From Azospirillaceae bacterium (GTDB taxonomy: Bacteria > Pseudomonadota > Alphaproteobacteria > Azospirillales > Azospirillaceae): 33,678 nucleotides of DNA. The notes beneath the pieces are model-generated. The model did no database searches and was not told the origin of the DNA. It worked only from the letters and a program-made list of their open reading frames with translations. Position numbers and translations under genes: made by a program. The DNA is taken from NCBI GenBank assembly GCA_028281465.1, contig JANQJV010000209.1:1-33678 (forward strand), written 5' to 3'. Shown piece after piece: positions 27,772-33,678 of this stretch. How positions within the stretch are numbered: the first letter of the stretch is position 1; every line of letters begins with the position of its first letter.

Positions 27772-27978
27772 ATGCAGCCGAACCCGGATCACAGAGTCAT
27801 GCTGCAACGCGACGGACACACGCAATTCGAGCAGGCGTGTGGTTCGATGGCGCTGTCGTTGCAGGACATGGCTGCGCGCGCCCAGGAAATCGGCGCCAGC
27901 TTCCGCCATCTCAATGAAACACTGAATAAACAGCATCTGGCCTTGACCGACCGCCTCCCTCCGGCCGCCGCCGCATAA
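27772..27978 (+). CDS. Small hypothetical protein, 68 residues, helical
   Basis: I do not recognise this protein. The ATG at 27772 has GGAG 7 bases upstream. The middle (FEQACGSMALSLQDMAARAQEIGASFRHLNETLNKQHL) is likely one or two amphipathic helices, flanked by polar N-terminal residues and a short PPAAAA end. It lacks a signal peptide and membrane segment. It converges on the lipoprotein gene 40 bases downstream. The dyad at 27680-27699 is its only visible upstream element. Confidence 0.5.
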   Translation: MQPNPDHRVMLQRDGHTQFEQACGSMALSLQDMAARAQEIGASFRHLNETLNKQHLALTDRLPPAAAA

Positions 27979-28018
27979 ATGGCCGACGCCGACACGGGAC
28001 ACGACCCAATCGGCGCAA

Positions 28019-28561
28019 TCAGCGGCTTCGCCCCTCCCGGTTGAAAGCAAGCTCGGCACGGCTCAAACGGAAGCCGACGAGAACGGCGTGGTTCGGACCG
28101 GCCTGCACGTCGGTGAGCGGAATCCACTGCTCAAGTGCCTCCTGTGACCCGGCGGTACGAACGCCGTTCTCGAACCGGACCTCGGTCTCAAACGATTGCC
28201 ACTCAAGGACCATCCGATCGGGTGACGTGACACTCACGAAATAGCTCAAAGGCAACCGGTCCACCGTTAGGGCCGGGCCTCGTTCAGCCAGGACCGCCAA
28301 GTCGAATTGGATGTCAACCCCGTCATCGCGGTAAGCGCAGGTGCCGTCAACCATGCGAAGCTCGGCTATGGCCATCACATTGGCCGGTGTCGAAAGGGTC
28401 TCGGGGCCAAACCGCGTAAGGTGCGCAGCATCGGCCACCAGCGCAACCGTGGGACACGCCGGGTCTAAGACCGTCGCCGTATCGGACGAACAGGCAACGA
28501 GCAGCACGCTGCCGATGACGGGGGCCAGAAATGCGGCGGAATGGCAATGGATCCGAAGCAT
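28019..28561 (-). CDS. Hypothetical lipoprotein, 180 residues
   Basis: The signal sequence ends in a lipobox LVAC with C24 as the lipidated residue, followed by SSD. The mature part has two further cysteines (C36, C75), which could form a disulfide, and a conserved-looking middle (ACPTVALVADAAHLTRFGP, CAYRDDGVDIQFDLAV) and end (EQWIPLTDVQAGPNHAVLVGFRLSRAELAFN). The protein reads as a globular beta-rich domain of unknown function. The ATG at 28561 gives a proper signal peptide, though the ribosome binding site is weak. A longer frame to 28810 runs through the tRNA gene and is rejected. Confidence 0.75.
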   Translation of the reverse strand: MLRIHCHSAAFLAPVIGSVLLVACSSDTATVLDPACPTVALVADAAHLTRFGPETLSTPANVMAIAELRMVDGTCAYRDDGVDIQFDLAVLAERGPALTVDRLPLSYFVSVTSPDRMVLEWQSFETEVRFENGVRTAGSQEALEQWIPLTDVQAGPNHAVLVGFRLSRAELAFNREGRSR

Positions 28562-28722
28562 GGGTAAAAACACTTTCTGCGGCAAGGATTGCGGGCCGGA
28601 GAGTAGGCCAACGCCGGCGCCGGAACAAGCCGGCCACAACCGTACCGGCGCCGTCACGCGGGACTTGAACCGTCGCCGCCCATCTGCTAGCCAAAGTTGA
28701 TGATCCCTTGCGGTCTGCCTGG

Positions 28723-28809
28723 GCGGTCGTGGCGGAATTGGTAGACGCGCAGCGTTGAGGTCGCTGTGGGAGAAATCCCGTGGAAGTTCGAGTCTTCTCG
28801 ACCGCACCA
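28723..28809 (+). tRNA. tRNA-Leu (anticodon GAG)
   Basis: The 87-base gene has a perfect 7-bp acceptor stem (GCGGTCG with CGACCGC), a D-arm of the leucine type (GGCGGAATTGGTAGACGC), an anticodon loop TTGAGGT with GAG, a long variable arm (GGGAGAAATCCC) and a TTCGAGT T-loop. Discriminator A and CCA are encoded. It reads CUC and CUU codons. It stands alone, with no other tRNA nearby. Confidence 0.96.
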
Positions 28810-28929
28810 TATCAAATCTGTTTTCCTTGAGCGGCTAAACGGCCGTTGTGGCGTTCTGCCGACACAATGCCATGCACTGCGCCGATGTCCGACGTGCCGG
28901 CGCATGGTGCCGTATGGGGTCCGACTCGC

Positions 28930-29565
28930 ATGCCATTCAAGGCCGTCCTGTGGGACATGGATGGGACGTTGATCGATAGCGAGCCGACCCATGCCGCGGT
29001 CCTATCGAGCATGCTGGAAATGTTGGGGCATGACGTCAAATCCTCGCTGAGCCAGTCCTTCACCGGTATGACCGAAGAAAGACTGCTCACCGTGCTCCAG
29101 CAAGAATTCGGGTTGTCAATCGATTTCAGAACCTGGTCCAAGCTGGCCTTCGCCAAGTATCTGGAGCATAGCGACACGCTCAAGGCGCGCGACGGCGCTC
29201 TCGCTCTGTTTCAACGCCTGACCGCCGACGGCATCCGGCAAGCGGTTGTCTCCAACGCCGATCGTGTGTTCCTCGACGCCAACCTGCGAGCCATCGGCTT
29301 GGCACAACCGGGCCTGGTTTCAGTCAGCCGCAACGATGTACGACGCGGCAAACCGGATCCGGAACCCTATCTGCGTGCCGCGTGGTTGCTGGATATCGAT
29401 CCCGCGGAGGTGGCCGTGGTCGAGGATAGTCCAACGGGTGCCGCTGCGGGCGTCGCTGCCGGCATGACGACATTCTTCTGGCCGCAATTGTCGTTCGACG
29501 CGCCGGCCGGAACCGTTCCGGTTGCGCACGGTCATGACCTGGGGGCACGGTTGCTCGCCGCCTGA
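28930..29565 (+). CDS. HAD-superfamily hydrolase (phosphatase/beta-phosphoglucomutase-like)
   Basis: This 211-residue cytoplasmic enzyme has all four HAD motifs: D9-x-D11 in LWDMDGTLIDSEP, S108 in VVSNAD, K141 in RRGKPDPEPY and E165-D166 in VVEDSPTGAAAG. A helical cap domain between motifs I and II (about 18-80) marks subfamily I, which includes phosphoglycolate phosphatase and beta-phosphoglucomutase. The substrate cannot be named. The ATG at 28930 places motif I at residue 9, as usual. Upstream in-frame codons to 28846 are not supported. It converges on the methyltransferase gene. Confidence 0.93.
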   Translation: MPFKAVLWDMDGTLIDSEPTHAAVLSSMLEMLGHDVKSSLSQSFTGMTEERLLTVLQQEFGLSIDFRTWSKLAFAKYLEHSDTLKARDGALALFQRLTADGIRQAVVSNADRVFLDANLRAIGLAQPGLVSVSRNDVRRGKPDPEPYLRAAWLLDIDPAEVAVVEDSPTGAAAGVAAGMTTFFWPQLSFDAPAGTVPVAHGHDLGARLLAA

Positions 29566-29590
29566 GTGACGCCAACACCGTCAAGGCGGC
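29557..29590. terminator. Inverted repeat between convergent genes
   Basis: GCCGCCT (29557-29563) and AGGCGGC (29584-29590) are perfect complements with a 20-base loop, spanning the end of the HAD gene and the short space before the methyltransferase stop. It could serve both strands, but the loop is long and no U-run is present, so it is weak. Confidence 0.3.
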
Positions 29591-30652
29591 TTACGACCGG
29601 CCGCCAGGGTTGTCGCGTCCGCTGTCGGACTCGACGATTGCTTCGATCAGCGTGATGGCAGGGGAACGGGTTGGCACGACGCGGCTCGGTCGAAGCCCAA
29701 CAGTCTGCAACAGATCCAGCATTTCCGCCTGTTGCCAGTAGCCGGTGCCAAACAGCACGAGCATGGTAACATCGCGCGATCGCAAGAGTTCTGGGCTATC
29801 CGCGGTCAGAAATCCGTCGATGATCAGGAGCCGGGCGTGGTCGTCCATGGCGGCACGGCAGTGCGCAAGCAGGCGCAAAACGCCTTCCCGCGACCAGTTA
29901 TGCACCACGTCCTTCACCACAAGAAGCTCCCGTCCGCCCGGGATCCCCTCTAGAAAACTTCCCGGCATGAAATGACAGCGCTCTGCGACGCCATGGGCTG
30001 TCAGGGTCTGACGCGCCCCGGGTTCCGCATGCGGCAGGTCGAACCAGGTTCCGGTCATCCCCGCATGGGCGGCCAGCAACGCCGCCGTCAAGCCGCCATG
30101 ACCAGCTCCGATGTCAACGAAGCTGGCAAAGCCGGAGAAATCGTAGGCGTCCAGAACCGTCACGATCTCTCCTTGGTCTGCCGTGGTGCCGCGCAGCGTG
30201 TCGAACAAGGCCGCCGCCTCGGCGTCGGCATTCAGGAAATCCCAGAATGACTGGCCATGCACATGCTCGAAGGCCGATCCGCCGGTCGCTAGACTGTGGT
30301 CGAGCCGGGCCCAGGCGCTCATCCACCACGTCGCCCCCGTGCGCAAAGCCCGTGTGCGCAAAGATGCCGGCGCATCCCGTAACAGCGTCTCCGACAGCGG
30401 CGTATTCGTGAATCGTCCGTCGGGCAACGCCGCAAAAATACCCGCCAAGGCCAGCAGGTGGAGCAGCCGTGCCAGCGCGCGGCCATCGGTGCCAGTCTCC
30501 AGTGCCAGGTCTTCCAGCGCCTTGGGCCCATCCATTAGGGCATCAGCGATGCCAAAGCGGGCCGCGGCATGGATGGCCGCGGTGTGCACAACACCGTTGA
30601 TGTGCCCGGTCATGCGTGTGGTCGGTGATCCGGTCTGCCAGTGTTCGGCCAT
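29591..30652 (-). CDS. SAM-dependent O-methyltransferase (plant-type/CrtF-like)
   Basis: This 353-residue protein has an N-terminal winged-helix dimerisation domain (about 14-100: ARFGIADALMDGPKALEDLA, ARLLHLLALAGIF) and a C-terminal Rossmann domain. The SAM motif is VDIGAGHGG at 179-187, followed by FDLPH near 205 and KDVVHNW at 247-253, with H251 at the position of the catalytic base. This matches the family of hydroxyneurosporene and acetylserotonin O-methyltransferases. The substrate is unknown, and no carotenoid or polyketide genes are nearby. The ATG at 30652 follows AGGGAG at 8 bases. It is divergent from maeB. Confidence 0.9.
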   Translation of the reverse strand: MAEHWQTGSPTTRMTGHINGVVHTAAIHAAARFGIADALMDGPKALEDLALETGTDGRALARLLHLLALAGIFAALPDGRFTNTPLSETLLRDAPASLRTRALRTGATWWMSAWARLDHSLATGGSAFEHVHGQSFWDFLNADAEAAALFDTLRGTTADQGEIVTVLDAYDFSGFASFVDIGAGHGGLTAALLAAHAGMTGTWFDLPHAEPGARQTLTAHGVAERCHFMPGSFLEGIPGGRELLVVKDVVHNWSREGVLRLLAHCRAAMDDHARLLIIDGFLTADSPELLRSRDVTMLVLFGTGYWQQAEMLDLLQTVGLRPSRVVPTRSPAITLIEAIVESDSGRDNPGGRS

Positions 30653-30830
30653 TTGGGGGTCTCCCTGGGGCGACGGACCGCGCCGCATCGGTACCGGACG
30701 TCCAACCCCGCCCCCGGTGCCGGATCGCGTGGCCGATCAGGAAACCGCGGCTCCGATAGAGATGCGGCTTGACCGAACCGCGCCACGGCAGTTTCTGTAA
30801 ACCGATTTCCCCGTCGAGCGGTGCACACCC

Positions 30831-33140
30831 ATGTCCGATGGATTAAAAGACGCGGCACTCGAGTACCACCGCCGGCCTGGCCCCGGCAAGATCGCAGTGA
30901 CACCAACCAAGCCCCTGGCCACGCAACGTGATCTGGCGCTCGCGTATTCGCCCGGGGTGGCGGCCGCATGCGAAGCCATCGTGGCCGATCCGCACGCCGC
31001 CGCACAGGTCACGGCGCGCAGCAACCTGGTGGCCGTCGTCAGCAACGGAACGGCAGTCCTCGGCCTCGGTGCAATCGGCCCGCTGGCAGCCAAGCCAGTG
31101 ATGGAAGGCAAGGCCGTCCTATTCAAGAAGTTTGCCGGAATCGATGTGTTCGACATCGAGATTGCTGAAACCGACCCGGCCAAGCTGGTGGACGTGATCT
31201 CAGCCCTGGAACCGACGTTTGGCGGAATCAATTTGGAAGACATCCGCGCACCGGACTGTTTTGAAGTGGAGGAAGCGCTCCGCGCTCGCCTGCGCATTCC
31301 GGTGTTCCACGACGACCAACATGGCACCGCCATCATCGTCGCCGCGGCCATTCTCAACGGGTTGCGGGTGGTCGGCAAATCACTCGACCAGGTGCGCTTG
31401 GTCACCGCCGGAGCCGGAGCAGCGGCCATCGCCTGCCTCGACCTGCTGGTGGAACTCGGTGTTCCCCTGGCGCACATCGTCGTGACCGACTTGGCCGGTG
31501 TGGTCTACGACGGGCGCACCGACCTCATGGACGAGCGCAAGCAGCGCTATGCCCAAGTCACCGAGGCGCGCACACTGGCCGAGGTCATCGGCGGCGCCGA
31601 TATCTTTCTGGGCCTTTCCGCCGGCGGTGTCCTCAAACCGGAGATGGTCCAGAGCATGGCGGTGCGGCCGCTGATCCTGGCCCTGGCCAACCCGACACCG
31701 GAAATTCTACCCGAGGCCGTCAAGTCGGTCCGGCCGGATGCCGTGATCGCAACCGGCCGCTCCGATTATCCCAACCAGGTCAACAACGTCCTGTGCTTCC
31801 CATTCATCTTCCGTGGCGCGCTTGACGTGGCTGCGACCACCATCAACGAGGCGATGAAGCGGGCCGCGGTGCATGCCATCGCTGACTTGGCCATGGTCGA
31901 GGCGAGCGACGTCGTCGCCGCTGCCTACGGTGACGTACCCATGCGCTTCGGACCCGAGTATCTGATTCCCAAACCGTTCGACCCGCGCCTGATCACGCAG
32001 ATCGCCCCAGCGGTGGCCGCGGCGGCCATGGCGAGCGGGGTGGCGCAGCATCCGATCGCCGACCTGGATTCGTACCGCGACCGGCTGCAGCGCTTCGTCT
32101 ACCGGTCCGGCCAGACCATGCGCCATGTCTTCACCCGCGCCAAACAGGCCCGAAGACGGGTGGCATATGCAGAAGGCGAAGAGGAACGGGTGCTGCGGGC
32201 GGTCCAGGTGGTGGTCGACGAAGGCCTGGCGTCCCCGATCTTGATCGGGAGGCGTGAAGTGGTGCTTCGGCGTATCGAGCGGTTCGGTCTGCGCCTGAAC
32301 CCGGACGCGGATTTCGAGCTCTGCGATCCAGAACAGGATGCGCGTTACAATGCCTATTGGATGGATTACCACCGAATCATGGAACGCAGCGGCATTACGC
32401 CCCGCGCCGCGCGCACGGTGATCCGCACCAACACGACTGTCATCGGTGCCATGATGGTGCGGCGCGGGGATGCAGACACCTTGGTGGCTGGCGTCGTCGG
32501 CGGTTACCACGGGCACCTGAAGCACTTTCTGGATGTGATCGGTCTAGCGCCGGGGGTCCGCACGGCGGCCGGACTGAACGCGCTGATCCACGCCAAAGGC
32601 ACTCTGTTCATGTGCGACACCCAGGTCGCTTCCGATCCGTCTGCGGAAAAGATCGCAGAAACCGCGAAGCTGGCCGCGGAGGCAGTTCGGCGCTTTGGCA
32701 TCACCCCCAAAATCGCCCTGCTCTCGCATTCCAACTTCGGCAGTCGGGCCACCGAGAGCGCCCTGAAGATGCGTCGGGCCGTGGAGATTTTGGCGGAGAT
32801 AGCCCCCACGCTCGAGGTCGAAGGGGAAATGCATGCCGACGTGGCCCTGGACGAAGACATCCGCAACGCACTGTTCCCGCGCTCACGGCTGGCTGGGGAA
32901 ACCAATTTGTTGCTCTTCCCAACCTTGGACGCCGCCCATATCGCACTCAACCTGACACGCTCGCTGAGCGACGGCATCGCGGTCGGCCCGATTTTACTGG
33001 GCATGGCCAGACCGGTGCACATCGTCAACCAGTCGACAACCGTGCGCAATCTTGTGAACATGACGGCGGTGGCCGTGGTTGATGCCGAGACCGGCGACCA
33101 CACCTCCCGCGCACCACTGAACGAGGGTCCGCCTGCCTGA
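30831..33140 (+). CDS. maeB: Malic enzyme fused to a phosphotransacetylase-like domain (MaeB type)
   Basis: This 769-residue protein oxidatively decarboxylates malate to pyruvate with NADP (inferred from the MaeB type). The malic domain has Y39 in LAYSPGVA, K94 in [12 protein letters not shown], metal ligands around NLEDI (E136-D137) and D161-D162 in HDDQHGTAI. The dinucleotide loop is GAGAAA at 194-199. The phosphotransacetylase-like domain (about 425-760) includes [21 protein letters not shown] and LLSHSNFGS. In MaeB proteins this domain is regulatory and binds acetyl-CoA rather than catalysing transfer. The ribosome binding site is weak. A TTGACC at 30769-30774 lacks a clear -10. Confidence 0.96.
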   Translation: MSDGLKDAALEYHRRPGPGKIAVTPTKPLATQRDLALAYSPGVAAACEAIVADPHAAAQVTARSNLVAVVSNGTAVLGLGAIGPLAAKPVMEGKAVLFKKFAGIDVFDIEIAETDPAKLVDVISALEPTFGGINLEDIRAPDCFEVEEALRARLRIPVFHDDQHGTAIIVAAAILNGLRVVGKSLDQVRLVTAGAGAAAIACLDLLVELGVPLAHIVVTDLAGVVYDGRTDLMDERKQRYAQVTEARTLAEVIGGADIFLGLSAGGVLKPEMVQSMAVRPLILALANPTPEILPEAVKSVRPDAVIATGRSDYPNQVNNVLCFPFIFRGALDVAATTINEAMKRAAVHAIADLAMVEASDVVAAAYGDVPMRFGPEYLIPKPFDPRLITQIAPAVAAAAMASGVAQHPIADLDSYRDRLQRFVYRSGQTMRHVFTRAKQARRRVAYAEGEEERVLRAVQVVVDEGLASPILIGRREVVLRRIERFGLRLNPDADFELCDPEQDARYNAYWMDYHRIMERSGITPRAARTVIRTNTTVIGAMMVRRGDADTLVAGVVGGYHGHLKHFLDVIGLAPGVRTAAGLNALIHAKGTLFMCDTQVASDPSAEKIAETAKLAAEAVRRFGITPKIALLSHSNFGSRATESALKMRRAVEILAEIAPTLEVEGEMHADVALDEDIRNALFPRSRLAGETNLLLFPTLDAAHIALNLTRSLSDGIAVGPILLGMARPVHIVNQSTTVRNLVNMTAVAVVDAETGDHTSRAPLNEGPPA

Positions 33141-33153
33141 CTCCGGCGCCGGC

Positions 33154-33201
33154 TCGGGGGATGACGATGGTCACACGCGGCAAGGCGACTGCGTCCCCCG
33201 A
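33154..33201. repeat. Long-spaced inverted repeat after maeB
   Basis: TCGGGGGA (33154-33161) and TCCCCCGA (33194-33201) are perfect complements 32 bases apart. They lie between the maeB stop and the end of the opposing heptad-repeat gene. A role in termination is possible but not shown. There is no T-rich tail. Confidence 0.3.
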
Positions 33202-33228
33202 TACGGCAATGATGAGCGGTGCCACGGA

Positions 33229-33587
33229 TCAGATGGTCGGCACCTGCTTCAGGATCAGTTCGCCGCCTTCGAGCCAGCCAAGGAGCGCCTCCCGCCATGC
33301 TTCGTGGCGGGCGAGGGATTCGATCAGAGCGTCGTGCTTTTCGACCAGGCCGTGCAGGATTTGGCATGGCACCCCAGTGTTTCGCTCTGGCGGCGCAGCG
33401 CCTCACTCTGGCGGCCAAGCCCGTCCGTCACCTTCAGAGAAACGTCGATCTGCCGGTCGATTCTGTCGTCCTGCCGGACAAACCGCTCGTCTTGCCACTC
33501 GAATCGCGATTCCGGCTGCTCGAACCGCTCGTCCCGGCGGTCGGATGGCAACGACCCCATTGGCCGCCTCGTCGGTACAAGTTCCAC
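33229..33587 (-). pseudogene. Heptad-repeat coiled-coil protein, frame changed at a four-base homopolymer
   Basis: A GTG at 33587 opens a frame with tandem seven-residue units from residue 19: DERFEQP, ESRFEWQ, DERFVRQ, DDRIDRQ, then SEALRRQ and SETLG, a clear coiled coil. That frame stops at 33324 after unlike residues. A frame one base back (-1) carries on with CQILHGLVEKHDALIESLARHEAW and ends at 33229 (GELILKQVPTI). The change lies near the CCCC run at 33372-33375, where one extra base would join them into about 118 residues. It may be a real frameshift, a sequence error or slippage. No family was recognised. Confidence 0.5.
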
Positions 33588-33678
33588 ACCGTGCTACCGC
33601 CCGTCCCGCAGAGGATGAACCTCTGGGCGGGTCGTGGCCACATCCCGGAGCGCCGACGCCCCGTCGGCCCGGCCCGTC

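Noticed and set aside
31707-33418. Two long minus-strand open frames opposite and past the end of maeB (31707-32525 and 32504-33418)
   Set aside because: maeB is clearly real through its whole length, and the antisense translations have no recognisable domain or start signal.
33601-33631. GC-rich hairpin at the right edge considered as part of a tRNA
   Set aside because: The CAGAGG-ATGAA-CCTCTG stem is clear, but no acceptor stem, D-arm or anticodon arm could be assembled around it.
1-33678. CRISPR arrays, insertion sequences, prophage or attachment sites
   Set aside because: No regularly spaced direct repeats, transposase or integrase motifs, or target-site duplications were seen. The tRNA-Leu has no duplicated 3' end within the window that I could find by eye.

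Overview
This GC-rich window looks like an alphaproteobacterial chromosome, most likely of the Rhodospirillales type, although the order is an inference. The evidence is the gene order str-S10-spc-alpha with tuf between fusA and rpsJ, no rpmJ or rpsD in the spc/alpha part, an RNA polymerase alpha subunit beginning like alphaproteobacterial RpoA, and tripartite tricarboxylate transport (TTT) genes next to it. No insertion sequence, prophage, CRISPR array or toxin-antitoxin pair was recognised. This is mostly a conserved housekeeping region with accessory genes on both flanks.

Left flank (1-5019): a minus-strand operon tctC-tctB-tctA encodes a periplasmic solute-binding protein and the two membrane subunits of a TTT carboxylate importer. 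A URO-D/MtaA-fold enzyme of unknown substrate follows directly. Two adjoining dyads lie upstream of tctC. A 70-codon plus-strand gene sits between this operon and rarA.

Core (5035-27323, all minus strand). Transcription starts at a near-consensus promoter (27295-27323) and runs rpsL-rpsG-fusA-tuf, then rpsJ-rplC-rplD-rplW-rplB-rpsS-rplV-rpsC-rplP-rpmC-rpsQ, then rplN-rplX-rplE-rpsN-rpsH-rplF-rplR-rpsE-rpmD-rplO-secY-adk. A second near-consensus promoter (10933-10961) and a hairpin leader precede rpsM-rpsK-rpoA-rplQ. Many genes overlap by 1-8 bases, which implies translational coupling. A hairpin follows rplQ. Beyond it lie a small cysteine-rich lipoprotein, a Do-family periplasmic protease and the replication-associated ATPase RarA, the last two overlapping by one base. 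The core therefore combines ribosome assembly, elongation factors, the Sec translocon, adenylate kinase and RNA polymerase alpha, and ends in genes for envelope protein quality control and DNA maintenance. rpoB and rpoC, usual upstream neighbours of rpsL, are absent.

Right flank (27324-33678): an apparently gene-free stretch is followed by a 68-codon plus-strand gene, a convergent lipoprotein gene, a tRNA-Leu(GAG), a HAD phosphatase/phosphomutase, a convergent SAM-dependent O-methyltransferase and a divergent NADP-type malic enzyme fused to a phosphotransacetylase-like domain (MaeB). The window ends in a minus-strand heptad-repeat coiled-coil gene that changes reading frame at a four-base homopolymer.

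The points most worth a second look are the lipoprotein with a mirror-symmetric cysteine pattern (7856-8161), the TTT-linked URO-D-like enzyme with an altered metal-site motif, the dyad cluster upstream of tctC, the alpha-operon leader, and the frameshifted heptad-repeat gene. I found no convincing multi-gene defence or biosynthetic system that would be new to science.
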